A stretch of 64,000 bases of DNA from Nitrosarchaeum sp. (GCA_025699025.1 JAILWJ010000001.1:712526-776525), one strand, 5' to 3'. Shown: positions 55,060-63,846, counted from the first letter of the stretch. Numbers and translations are program-made. Notes: generated by a model not told the origin, from the sequence alone.

Positions 55060-56318
55060 GACAAAATATCATCAATGCACGTGTTACTTTTCGTAATTCC
55101 CCAATTCATGTGTTAGAACAATTTACGATAAGAGATTTAGAAGATGCATATGAACAATTCAAGAAATATTCAGGATTGGACGAATGTGTAATCATCCAGA
55201 CATGTAATAGAATAGAGATTTTCGGAAAATCAAAAAAATACGATATAGAAAAGATCAAAAAAACATGGGCATCATTAGCAGGTCTTGAAGAAGAGGCATT
55301 CAGAGAAAATTTAGAATTGGTAGAAAATAATGAGGCACTACATCATCTTCTCAAGCTAACATCAGGATTAGATTCTATGGTTGTAGGCGAGGAGCAAATT
55401 CTAGGCCAGATAAAGAATTCAATTACATCAGCAAGAAAGGCAAAGGCATCAGGGCAACACCTAAACACATTATTTGATAAAGCAATTCGAATTGGAACTA
55501 GAATTAGAAACACCAGCGGAATTGGACGCGGAGGTATTTCAGTTGGTTCCATGGCGGTAAAACTAGCTGAAGAGAATATTGACGAATTAAAATTTAAAAA
55601 AATACTAGTGATTGGGACAGGTGAAGTATCAACCCTTGTTGCCAAATCACTTCAACGAAGAGGATATGATTTTGCAGTTACAAGTAGAACACTGGACAGA
55701 TCTAAAGCATTTTGCGAAACAATGGGTGGAAGCCCAGTAAAATTTGAAGATGTATTATCAGGGTTTGAGAACTATGACGTTTTATTTGTAGCAACAACAG
55801 CACCTTATTTTCTTGTTACATTTGATAGAATTACAAAAGCCATAAAAGAAAAGAAAGGAGGCATGATGATTTTGGACTTGTCAAATCCAAGAACAGTAGA
55901 CGAAAAGGTGGCAACCATTGGAGGAGTGAAATTGATGAACCTTGATCAAATAGCAGAAATGGTAGAAAAGAACATGAATGCGAGATTAAACAAGGTAAAA
56001 ACCGTTGAAAACATAATTAATGAAGAAGTATCAGTTCTAGAAGCGTCAATGAAAAGACTGGATGTAGAACCTTTGGTAAAAGATGTTTTCAAAAACATAG
56101 ATTCTCTCAGAGTAAAAGAATTAGAGAAAGCGCTACAGATGTTAGGAGAAAAAGACGAGAAAAAGATCAAAATAATTGAAGAATTAACAAAAGCGGTCGT
56201 AGAAAGCATCGTATCTACGCCCATGAACAACATAAGAAAAGCATCAGAGCAGGGAGACCCAGACATCATTGAAACCGCAAGTAAACTATTTGGCTATAAA
56301 AAGAACGAATTAGACTAG
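55056..56318 (+). CDS. hemA: glutamyl-tRNA reductase
   Basis: 420 residues. The catalytic Cys is in IIQTCNRIEIFG, GLDSMVVGEEQILGQIK is a signature, and the NADP fold has VIGTGEVSTLVA. It reduces Glu-tRNA to glutamate-1-semialdehyde, the first committed tetrapyrrole step. I take ATG 55056, which overlaps the preceding stop; TTG 55050 would add two residues. Confidence 0.94.
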   Translation: MRQNIINARVTFRNSPIHVLEQFTIRDLEDAYEQFKKYSGLDECVIIQTCNRIEIFGKSKKYDIEKIKKTWASLAGLEEEAFRENLELVENNEALHHLLKLTSGLDSMVVGEEQILGQIKNSITSARKAKASGQHLNTLFDKAIRIGTRIRNTSGIGRGGISVGSMAVKLAEENIDELKFKKILVIGTGEVSTLVAKSLQRRGYDFAVTSRTLDRSKAFCETMGGSPVKFEDVLSGFENYDVLFVATTAPYFLVTFDRITKAIKEKKGGMMILDLSNPRTVDEKVATIGGVKLMNLDQIAEMVEKNMNARLNKVKTVENIINEEVSVLEASMKRLDVEPLVKDVFKNIDSLRVKELEKALQMLGEKDEKKIKIIEELTKAVVESIVSTPMNNIRKASEQGDPDIIETASKLFGYKKNELD

Positions 56319-56349
56319 GATTATATTTTACCCAAAAGAATTTTTCATA

Positions 56350-57330
56350 ATGTCTTTTCCAACTAGACGTCTTAGAAGATTAAGAACTTCTGCAAAGATG
56401 CGAGAATTAATTCAGGAAACAAGTCTGTCACCAAGGGATTTGATTTGTCCCGTATTTGTTCAAGAGGATCTCAAGACACGAATTAAAGTTGAGTCAATGT
56501 CAGAAATAGAGAGATTACCACTTGACGACATCAATGATGAAGTTGGAGCAATTTCAGATTTAGGAATACCTGCAATCATGGTATTTGGAATTCCAAGTAA
56601 GAAAGATGACAAAGGAACGTCGGCATTTGATGACAATGGGATTGTGCAAAAAGCAATTTCACAGATTAGAAAAAACTTTGGCGATAAGATGGTAATCATG
56701 GCAGATGTTTGTCTATGTCAATACACATCAACTGGACATTGTGGAATCACTCAAGGAAATAAAATAGATAATGACACTAGTCTGGACATTTTAGCAAGGA
56801 TTGCAGTAAGCCAAGCAAAGGCAGGAGTGGATACAGTTTCACCATCTGCAATGATGGACGGTCAAGTTGCCGCAATTAGGAAAGCCCTTGATGTAGAAGG
56901 ATTTACAGATGTATCCATCATGTCTCACTCGGCAAAACACAGATCATCATTTTATTCACCATTTAGAGACGCGGCAGAATGTGCTCCAAAGTTCGGCGAC
57001 AGAAAAACATACCAAGTTCCATTTACAAATGCAAGAGAAGCGATGATGGAAGTAGAAACAGACATCAAAGAAGGAGTAGACATTGTTATGATAAAGCCAG
57101 CTTTGTCATACTTGGATCTAATAGCTGAAACAAGAAGAAGATTCAATCTCCCTGTGGCGGCATATAGTGTATCAGGAGAATATGCATTGGTAAAGGGAGC
57201 AGCTATGCAAGGATGGGTTGATGAAAAAGAAATTACAGAAGAAATCCTTTATTCCATTAAAAGGGCAGGCGCAGATATGATAGTAACCTACTTTGCAAAA
57301 TCAGCAGCAAAATTTCTTCAGCAATCATGA
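56350..57330 (+). CDS. hemB: porphobilinogen synthase (delta-aminolevulinate dehydratase)
   Basis: 326 residues. The zinc triad DVCLCQYTSTGHCG shows it is the Zn-dependent form. The two Schiff-base lysines lie in SHSAKHRSSFY and VMIKPALSY. Follows hemA by 31 bp. hemL, hemC and hemD are not in the window. Confidence 0.95.
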   Translation: MSFPTRRLRRLRTSAKMRELIQETSLSPRDLICPVFVQEDLKTRIKVESMSEIERLPLDDINDEVGAISDLGIPAIMVFGIPSKKDDKGTSAFDDNGIVQKAISQIRKNFGDKMVIMADVCLCQYTSTGHCGITQGNKIDNDTSLDILARIAVSQAKAGVDTVSPSAMMDGQVAAIRKALDVEGFTDVSIMSHSAKHRSSFYSPFRDAAECAPKFGDRKTYQVPFTNAREAMMEVETDIKEGVDIVMIKPALSYLDLIAETRRRFNLPVAAYSVSGEYALVKGAAMQGWVDEKEITEEILYSIKRAGADMIVTYFAKSAAKFLQQS

Positions 57331-57638
57331 GAAATGATGAAAGATTTGAGATAGAAAGAGCCTTTGACTTATTGCCACATGTTGTAGGTTGTAGTTGGGC
57401 ATCCATTTGGTTCAGAATGAACGGAATTAAAAAACCAACTAGAGAAGACTTTCGTGAAAAAACAGTAGAGTATTTTAAAAAAATCGAGCCAATTATGAGT
57501 TGCTATCCAAAAGAAAAAAAATTTGAAGAGATACAAAAGTACATTGATTTTAGAAAAAATGAAGAGGTACAAAAAATATTAGATGGATTAAACAAAGAAG
57601 TAGAAAAAAGATACAACAGATACGTAGATTATGGATAG
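57327..57638 (+). CDS. hypothetical protein coupled to hemB
   Basis: 103 residues, helical, with VVGCSWASIWFRMNG near the N-terminus and a charged C-terminal half (YFKKIEPIMSCYPKEKKF). The ATG overlaps the hemB stop, so its translation is coupled to heme synthesis, but no domain is recognised. Confidence 0.7.
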   Translation: MRNDERFEIERAFDLLPHVVGCSWASIWFRMNGIKKPTREDFREKTVEYFKKIEPIMSCYPKEKKFEEIQKYIDFRKNEEVQKILDGLNKEVEKRYNRYVDYG

Positions 57639-57656
57639 AAAAAAGTGAAGGGGTAC

Positions 57657-58556
57657 CTATTGGATGTCTAGTAATATGGAAGCACTTCCATATGGTTCAG
57701 ATATTCTAAAGTAATAATCCTTTGAAGCGTCATACTCAAACTTTGTTCCGCCGTAGCCAATATTAGGGCCAAATAACATGTTGAATATTGCAGATTCCCC
57801 AGGCTTTAGAACAATTTGTCCATTTGTAAAGTCCATCCCTGAATACTTGAATGCTTTTTCACCATTCCACACATCATAATTACAAATGGACGGTCCAGTA
57901 CACATCATCGAAACATTATCAGTAGTTCCAGTGTGTTCAGCTAAAAGTCTAACTGAAAGAATAGCTTGACCAGTCGCACTTATTTCAAAAGAGTTACCAT
58001 CAGTACCAAAGCCAGCCCAATAATATGTAAGTGGTCCAACTTTGTAAGATTGTCCAATGGTTTTGATTTTGTAAGATTCTATTTCATGTTTGGCTGCTTT
58101 TTCGCAATTCAGTCTAGGATATGCTTTGACAATCTCACTACATTTTTCAAGTTCATCTTCTAGAGATGCAAGTTTTGGATCGTTGTTGGTTTGTGGAGAT
58201 TCAATTGTTGGTTGCGAGGTAGGAACAGAGATAATACCAATCTTAATCAAATGTTGGATTCCATTAACAAATTCAACATCAGATATTGTGCCATCTGCCC
58301 ACCAACCAGCAGTATTTTTCACCCAATCTGGAACTTTTTGAGATTTTTCAGCAGAAACAGTTGTTTGAGGAATTGTGATTATTCCATCTTTGATTAAGAA
58401 TTGGATCCCTTGGACAAACTCAGATTCAGAAATAATCCCATCTGCCCACCAACCAGCAGTATTCTTCACCCAATCTGGAACTACTTCTGCACTTGCAAAG
58501 GATGTAATTGAGCCAATTAACAGTATTGTTACGATTGCAGTAGTTGTGGATTTCAT
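57657..58556 (-). CDS. secreted protein with two PDWVKNTAGWWADG repeats
   Basis: 299 residues. A signal peptide (IVTILLIGSITSFASA) precedes two copies of a ~33-residue repeat (near 27-60 and 75-108), PDWVKNTAGWWADG plus ISxxEFVxGIQxLIKxGII, seen in many thaumarchaeal exoproteins. A beta-rich C-terminal domain follows with paired cysteines (CTGPSIC). The start fits a leaderless mRNA: BoxA TTAAATATC is centred 26 bp upstream. Two TTTAGCACTA boxes before it match those of the B12-sensor gene. Confidence 0.85.
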   Translation of the reverse strand: MKSTTTAIVTILLIGSITSFASAEVVPDWVKNTAGWWADGIISESEFVQGIQFLIKDGIITIPQTTVSAEKSQKVPDWVKNTAGWWADGTISDVEFVNGIQHLIKIGIISVPTSQPTIESPQTNNDPKLASLEDELEKCSEIVKAYPRLNCEKAAKHEIESYKIKTIGQSYKVGPLTYYWAGFGTDGNSFEISATGQAILSVRLLAEHTGTTDNVSMMCTGPSICNYDVWNGEKAFKYSGMDFTNGQIVLKPGESAIFNMLFGPNIGYGGTKFEYDASKDYYFRISEPYGSASILLDIQ

Positions 58557-58576
58557 TATGATTTTTAGTCACTTAT

Positions 58577-58615
58577 GATATTTAAGATAGTGCTAAAATA
58601 TCACCTAGTGCTAAA
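58577..58615 (-). promoter_or_regulatory. promoter with two TTTAGCACTA boxes
   Basis: On the minus strand: TTTAGCACTA (58606-58615), 8 bp, TTTAGCACTA (58588-58597), then BoxA TTAAATATC (about 58578-58586), then the ATG at 58556. The boxes are identical direct repeats with 18-bp spacing. The same layout precedes the gene at 60603. Confidence 0.7.
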
Positions 58616-58936
58616 AAGAAAAAGATTCACAAATGTTAGTGGTAAAGACATCTATGATGATGGATCCTTTTAAACAATCAAAATGAAAACCGAAAAGGGA
58701 GTAAAAAAGAGAACCATCACAAAACAACACATAAGAAAACAGATGAGGAGGGCATAAAACAATATGTTATTGACAGGTTTGAAGACATAAAAAAATAAAA
58801 AAAATGAAAGGTGTAGTCAAATTTCAAGCCATGAACAAGTAGCAAACCAGACCTACTTTTTACTTTATTCAACATTACAACATGAATTACCATATAATTC
58901 ACTAAATATGAAAATGTCAAAATATAGAATCAAAAA
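58616..58936. other. 320-bp spacer without a supported gene
   Basis: AT-rich spacer between the secreted-protein promoter and the end of the SDR gene. An open stretch (about 58656-58797) ends with a coding-like tail (QYVIDRFEDIKK) but has no ATG, GTG or TTG start. Nothing else recognised. Confidence 0.4.
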
Positions 58937-60316
58937 TTAAATTGGTTTTTCTTTGTATGGATAATCAATTATGTTGTGAAAAGTATTATGGGATGCAATA
59001 ATTGCTAATGCAGCAATAACAATACTGATAAAATTCCTTATAGTGATTATGTCATTTGGAATGGATGATAGAATAGGTGAATCAAAAATAACATTAAAGC
59101 TATTTAATAACCAAAAGGCAATTGTCAACCAAGACAAGATGCCTGCAAGAAGATATCCTAGACGAGTCTTGTTTTTTACAAAAATTATTGAGGTAAAAAT
59201 GGCAACATACCAAAAAATGCTTGTCAAAAGCCATACTGGTTCGTAAACAGAATTACGATCGTCAAGCCAATAACAAGTAGTGCCTGTAATCGCCATGGCC
59301 ACAAGAGAAAATAACAATAGTTTTTGGTTTAATAGAAATCCTGTTTTTTCTTGTTTTTGCTCTATTTCGTGAGTATTGTATTGCATCTCTTTTGTTGCAA
59401 TATCTATTGATTCACGTACAGATTTTAGTTTCATGGGGATTATTTTGGTGAGAGAATCATCCGTAACTACAGTATCATGGACTAAACTGTCAATCAAAGG
59501 TCTTGCAAGAGAGGCTTTAACAGGAGTTATCAAATCAACCCAGTATGAAGAGAGGCGGGTAGTCAAAAAAGGGATTTGGATTATAAAGAGATTTTTGTTC
59601 AAATATGCAGAATAAACACGCATGAGTTCTTCATAGGTCATCTTATCTGGCCCCCCAATTTCAAAAATTCGTCCTGAAGTTTCTTGATACTCCATACATC
59701 CTATCAAATACGACACAACATCATCAACCGCAATCGGTTGAGCAAGTGATTTTACCCATGAAGGAGTAACCATAATTCGTAGGCGTTCAACCAAATATCT
59801 TAGCATGGCATAAGATCCTCCCTTAGCACCAATAATCAAAGAAGCACGCAATTCAGTAACAGGGATACTACCGGATGCAAGAATTTCTCCTACTTCTTTT
59901 CTGCTCCTCATATGAGGAGATAGATCTAAACTATCATTTACCAATCCACCCAGATAGATAATTCTTTTCACGCCAGATTTAGTTGCAGCTTGAAGAAAAT
60001 TCTGTGCCTGTATTCTTTCTCGTGAAACAAACTCTTTCCAATGCTCTTTGCTTCCTTCCATGGAATGAAGAAGGTAATATGCAATGTCAATTCCAGTCAT
60101 TACATTTTCTAATTGGTTTATATCAAAAACATCGGCCTTCACATATTTTATTAAATAGGAATCAGGAACATTTTTTCTACTCATGGCCTTTACTGAATAA
60201 CCCAATGAGGAAAGAGAAGCAATTAATTTTGAACCAATAAATCCAGTTGCACCTGTAACTAAAATTGAATACGAGTGATTTTGAGATTTGGAATCCTGTG
60301 TTGCTTTTTGATTCAT
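58937..60316 (-). CDS. SDR (YbjT/NmrA-like) protein with C-terminal membrane helices
   Basis: 459 residues. Residues 15-310 are an atypical short-chain dehydrogenase: VTGATGFIGSKL (20-31), AYYLLHSM, RIIYLGGLVND, and a late GRIFEIGGPDKMTYEELM. Residues 325-445 add about four transmembrane helices. Similar SDR genes often accompany light-induced LitR/CarH loci in bacteria (family knowledge), and here the gene is divergent from a CarH-like sensor gene 286 bp away. Substrate unknown. Confidence 0.8.
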   Translation of the reverse strand: MNQKATQDSKSQNHSYSILVTGATGFIGSKLIASLSSLGYSVKAMSRKNVPDSYLIKYVKADVFDINQLENVMTGIDIAYYLLHSMEGSKEHWKEFVSRERIQAQNFLQAATKSGVKRIIYLGGLVNDSLDLSPHMRSRKEVGEILASGSIPVTELRASLIIGAKGGSYAMLRYLVERLRIMVTPSWVKSLAQPIAVDDVVSYLIGCMEYQETSGRIFEIGGPDKMTYEELMRVYSAYLNKNLFIIQIPFLTTRLSSYWVDLITPVKASLARPLIDSLVHDTVVTDDSLTKIIPMKLKSVRESIDIATKEMQYNTHEIEQKQEKTGFLLNQKLLLFSLVAMAITGTTCYWLDDRNSVYEPVWLLTSIFWYVAIFTSIIFVKNKTRLGYLLAGILSWLTIAFWLLNSFNVIFDSPILSSIPNDIITIRNFISIVIAALAIIASHNTFHNIIDYPYKEKPI

Positions 60317-60544
60317 ATTAGTATACCAATTGTTGCTTTTTTGAACGGTTAATCTTTATTTTAAATCTCAAAGAAAGTTCGCCCATATCATGACACCTTC
60401 TGAAGAATAGTATTTTTGTCATGTGTTTGAATGCGTTGTTCATTATCTGTGGCACATAGTTAGATTATTTAAACTGGTGATAAAATTAAGATCTAGTGCC
60501 AATTTTTGATTTTTTTAGGCATAAATATACAAGAGTGTGTTCAA

Positions 60545-60584
60545 TTTAGCACTATTAAGAATAGTTAGCATTAGTTAAATAATC
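60545..60584 (+). promoter_or_regulatory. promoter of the B12-binding protein gene with paired boxes
   Basis: TTTAGCACTA (60545-60554), 9 bp, GTTAGCATTA (60564-60573), then BoxA GTTAAATAATC (60574-60584), centred 24 bp before the ATG at 60603. It mirrors the promoter at 58577-58615. A degenerate inverted copy, TAGTGCCAA, lies at 60494-60502 in the same divergent spacer. Confidence 0.7.
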
Positions 60585-60602
60585 ACATAAAATAGGAAAT
60601 AC

Positions 60603-61445
60603 ATGGTGTATATAAGAGCCAAAAAAGTAAAGTCGGATCAATACCTATATCTTGTAAAAAGTACATGGGATTCTAAAAAAAACACATCCAAACAAGAGAT
60701 TGTTAAATATTTAGGAAAGGCATCAGATGTATTAAAAGAAGACATACCACCAGAATATCGCAATGATCCTAAGGTATTATCAACATTAGCAAAATTTAAT
60801 CCAACAGACATTAAAAAAAGAGAAGAAGTTATAACAAAAACAAAGCAACAACTTTACAAAAAACTGACAGAAGGAGACATTCATGCATCAATGTTAGTTT
60901 ATGAAGATTATGTTAAAATGTTCAGAATTACAGATTTTTTTGACAAAATTCTAAGACCTGTAATGTACAAAATTGGAGATGATTGGAAAACGGGAAAAAT
61001 AAGTATTGCTACAGAACATGTTGCAAGTAATAGTGCACAAACACTTGTAAAAATCATCATGGATCAGGTAACAAGAATTGTAAATAAAAAGAAAATATTG
61101 ATTTGTGTTCCTCTGGGTGAAGAACATCATTTAGGATGTGATGTGCTTGAAACATATTTATCAATCAAGGGATTCAAGGTATACAATATTGGAACTGCAA
61201 TTCCTACTGAATCAGTAATTAATTTCATTAACAATAACAGGCCAGATGTTGTTTTAATTTCAATAACACTCGAAGACAATATTGTGGCAGGTCAGCGTTT
61301 AGTAAAGAAAATCAAAGAACAATTCGATATTCCAATCTTAGTTGGAGGTTTTGCAGTACAAGGAGAAAGGATTCCAAAATTCGACGCAATAATAGTAACC
61401 AATCCAACATTAGATGAAATACCAAAAATAATCAAAACTGCATAA
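60603..61445 (+). CDS. B12-binding, CarH-like sensor protein with novel N-terminal domain
   Basis: 280 residues. Residues 85-150 form the helical cap with Trp128-x9-Glu138-His139 (W, then KTGKISIAT, then EH), the Wx9EH motif of adenosylcobalamin photoreceptors. Residues 163-280 are a Rossmann cobalamin domain with Glu173-x-His175-x-x-Gly178 (EEHHLG), where His175 would be the lower ligand. The residue after Trp128 is Lys, whereas CarH has the His that binds cobalt after light. Instead of a MerR HTH, the N-terminus (1-45: VYIRAKKVKSDQYLYLV, EIVKYLGK) is a small beta domain like that at the start of some transposases. Function as a regulator is inferred. Confidence 0.8.
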   Translation: MVYIRAKKVKSDQYLYLVKSTWDSKKNTSKQEIVKYLGKASDVLKEDIPPEYRNDPKVLSTLAKFNPTDIKKREEVITKTKQQLYKKLTEGDIHASMLVYEDYVKMFRITDFFDKILRPVMYKIGDDWKTGKISIATEHVASNSAQTLVKIIMDQVTRIVNKKKILICVPLGEEHHLGCDVLETYLSIKGFKVYNIGTAIPTESVINFINNNRPDVVLISITLEDNIVAGQRLVKKIKEQFDIPILVGGFAVQGERIPKFDAIIVTNPTLDEIPKIIKTA

Positions 61446-61612
61446 AGTCAGCCATTTTGTAAACATAATTGAGTTTTAAAAGCATGTAAAAACAACTGTG
61501 AGGCAATGAACAACATTGAATTGATAATGATTTACACTTTATGATATTTTGTTAATTAAAAACATCAGATGATCATGTAATGAAATAAGAACAAAAACAA
61601 GATAAAGAGAAA

Positions 61613-62233
61613 TCAGAGTTCGTGTTGTAGGTCCATGAGGAATTTTTTTAGAATCTTGGTTCTTCTTTTAGCTTCAATTTTTGCGGATTCTGTATTCATC
61701 AATGACTCTAATTTGAGTAATTTTTGATAAAAATGGTCCAGAGTCCAGGCTTTATCATTAGGAGGTCTACTCGTGCAAAAAGGATCATCAGAATTGTAAA
61801 AAGGCCTTCCTTCAGAGCCGCCTACGGCAAAAACTCTCGCAATGCCGATGGCACCAATTGCATCAAGTCTATCTGCATCTTGAAGTATTTTTCCTTCTAA
61901 TGTTTTTGGAATTTTGCTTCGTGAAAAACTATGATCACGAATTGCATCAGACACAATTTGGATTTCTTTATCAGTGAAATCAAATGCTTTGAGAATTTTT
62001 TTTGCCTCTTCTGCACTTTCGACTGAAGAAATTTTACAACGCTTGTCTGATTTTGGATATGATATTATATCATGCAATAAAACAGAACTCAAAACAAGTT
62101 TCTCATTTGCTTTTTCTTTTTTGCATAACTTTTGTGCATTTTTGTATACACGCATTATATGATTGAAATCATGTGCCGAATCATTTTTGATTTTTTTCCT
62201 AACCATGTCTTGCAGCGATTTTATGTCATTCAT
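61613..62233 (-). CDS. HD-domain phosphohydrolase
   Basis: 206 residues from ATG 62233, which overlaps the stop of the DedA-like gene (TAATG). Metal ligands: HDFNHIMRV, VLLHDII, RDHSFS and DADRLDAIGAIGIARVF, the pattern of small HD hydrolases of the YedJ kind. Acts on an unknown phosphoester or nucleotide. The longer open frame from 62296 is inside the preceding gene. Confidence 0.85.
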   Translation of the reverse strand: MNDIKSLQDMVRKKIKNDSAHDFNHIMRVYKNAQKLCKKEKANEKLVLSSVLLHDIISYPKSDKRCKISSVESAEEAKKILKAFDFTDKEIQIVSDAIRDHSFSRSKIPKTLEGKILQDADRLDAIGAIGIARVFAVGGSEGRPFYNSDDPFCTSRPPNDKAWTLDHFYQKLLKLESLMNTESAKIEAKRRTKILKKFLMDLQHEL

Positions 62234-62853
62234 TAGAATCTCCAGAATTTTGGTTTGACAAATTTTAATTTTCTTTGTGTTATTAAAAGCGACCAATTAA
62301 TAGATGCAAAGAGTATGATTGTGCCCACTCCAATTCCATCTACAAATAAAACACCAACTAAACGATCCTCAAATATTTCAAGGAATGGTCTTAATACTGC
62401 ATTACCAAAATAGATCATTATCACATATGACAAAACCCGCCCAAACCAAAACCCAGTGTAAATCCCAATGCTTTTTGCCCTCATCAGACCGTATGCTATA
62501 AACAACATATTGCTAGGAAGTGGAGTTGCTCCAAATAGAAAAGAGGCAATAATGTAACCATATTTTTTTCGGTTGAGATAATCCCCGATTATATCCAGAT
62601 TTGACTTCTGCTCAGGTCCAACAAATCTTCGAAAAAGACTGCTGATTTTTTTGAGAAAAAACCTTCCAATTGTTGCAGCAGTCGCTCCAACCATTGCAAG
62701 CAACACAATATTCAGACTAGGATCTAGCAGATAGAAAGAAGTCAAGATAATCCAACTCGGAGGCATCAAAATAGGGGCAGCGTTTATTCCAATCAATACA
62801 AGAAATATCCCAAAATACGACCATTCGGCAAAAATTTCAAAAATGTCAGCCAT
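62233..62853 (-). CDS. DedA/VTT-like membrane protein
   Basis: 206 residues with about five hydrophobic segments. FGATPLPSNMLFIAYGLMRA is the re-entrant-like motif of the SNARE-associated/DedA family, and a Pro-rich hairpin lies near 26-35 (APILMPPSWI). Relatives act as lipid scramblases or flippases; no specific substrate can be given. Translated together with the HD-domain gene. Confidence 0.78.
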   Translation of the reverse strand: MADIFEIFAEWSYFGIFLVLIGINAAPILMPPSWIILTSFYLLDPSLNIVLLAMVGATAATIGRFFLKKISSLFRRFVGPEQKSNLDIIGDYLNRKKYGYIIASFLFGATPLPSNMLFIAYGLMRAKSIGIYTGFWFGRVLSYVIMIYFGNAVLRPFLEIFEDRLVGVLFVDGIGVGTIILFASINWSLLITQRKLKFVKPKFWRF

Positions 62854-63040
62854 CTTGCAGTTTTTCTGTCATATTTTTTGTTTCTAAACCCTTGGATTTT
62901 CATACTAGTCATGAAAAAATATGAAATTGATCTAAAAAAATAAAAAAATTTCATAATTTACAAAAGATTGATCAGGATTTGTAAAAAATTGGATCAATCA
63001 TGCAATATCCTTATAAGCAAATAGCACGTTTATGTAATTC

Positions 63041-63163
63041 ATGTCTGACGTTGCTTGGAAATGTTTTAGATGCAATCTATCTTTCAAGAATGAAGACGTC
63101 GCACAAATGCACAAAAAGATTTCACATCACTCAATTACCAAAATAAAGGCAATTGTAGCTTGA
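63041..63163 (+). CDS. 40-residue zinc-finger microprotein
   Basis: ATG 63041 to TGA. CFRC followed by HKKISHH gives a C2H2-like zinc site. A TTATAA BoxA is centred 27 bp upstream, predicting a leaderless mRNA, which supports a real gene. Function unknown. Confidence 0.65.
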   Translation: MSDVAWKCFRCNLSFKNEDVAQMHKKISHHSITKIKAIVA

Positions 63164-63208
63164 GTTTTAGAGATATCCCATAATCACCAAATTTTAGTTA
63201 AAATATAG

Positions 63209-63309
63209 TGCAGAGGGTGGGATTTGAACCCACGAACTCCTGAGAGAAGGGATTTCCTATTTTGAGGATCTTGAGTCCCTCTCGGTTGACCGGGCTTCGA
63301 TACCTCTGC
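63209..63309 (-). tRNA. tRNA-Leu (CAA) with 16-nt intron
   Basis: Acceptor GCAGAGG/CCTCTGC, anticodon stem AGGGA/TCCCT, loop CTCAAGA with anticodon CAA, long variable arm CTC-TCAG-GAG typical of Leu, T arm GTGGG-TTCAAAT-CCCAC. A 16-nt intron (63254-63269) follows position 37. CCA is not encoded, unlike tRNA-Tyr in this window. An AAATATTGG BoxA lies about 26 bp upstream. Confidence 0.92.
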
Positions 63310-63459
63310 AATGAAAGGAAAGATTGACCAATATTTTTCGATTGCTATTGCATTTTTTTGGAAATTATGATCGGAAAACAACAAACAATTTCAAAAAAAT
63401 CACAATAGGCAATATTTTAAAAAAGCTTTTAATTGTGTAAAATAGAGTCAAAATCAGAA

Positions 63460-63771
63460 ATGACAGAATCAATTCCAATTTCACAAGCAAAGAAAATGCG
63501 AAGTGGAGTTAACACGGAAGGTACAGTAAAGAGTAAAGGAGAGCCAAGAACTGTCAATCTCAAAACAGGCGGAACCGTTAACGTTTGTGACGCAATTATT
63601 TCTGATGGAGATACTGAAGACGACCAAATGAAATTAACTTTGTGGGGAGATGACATCAAAGCAGTTAATGTAGGAGACAGGGTAGTGATAACAAATGGAT
63701 ATACCAACGAGTTCAAAGGCGAAGTTTCCTTGACAAAAGGAAAATACGGTCAAATGGAAATAAACCCATAA
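63460..63771 (+). CDS. ssb: OB-fold single-stranded DNA-binding protein
   Basis: 103 residues from ATG 63460 (MTESIPISQAKKMRSGVNTEG). It is a single OB-fold with VNVCDAIISDGD, KLTLWGDD, VGDRVVITNGYTNEF and KYGQMEI, as in crenarchaeal/thaumarchaeal SSB and RPA-like proteins. There is no acidic C-terminal tail. BoxA-like TTTTAAAAAAG lies upstream; the longer frame from 63433 is not needed. Confidence 0.85.
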   Translation: MTESIPISQAKKMRSGVNTEGTVKSKGEPRTVNLKTGGTVNVCDAIISDGDTEDDQMKLTLWGDDIKAVNVGDRVVITNGYTNEFKGEVSLTKGKYGQMEINP

Positions 63772-63846
63772 TAAACTAATTTTAAAAATTAGTTTTTCAT
63801 TGTTTTAATTATTTTATTTTGAAAAGACGATAAAACATAGAAAAGA

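Noticed and set aside
58656..58797. Open stretch with a coding-like C-terminus (QYVIDRFEDIKK)
   Set aside because: No ATG, GTG or TTG start in frame and an upstream stop; at most a gene remnant.
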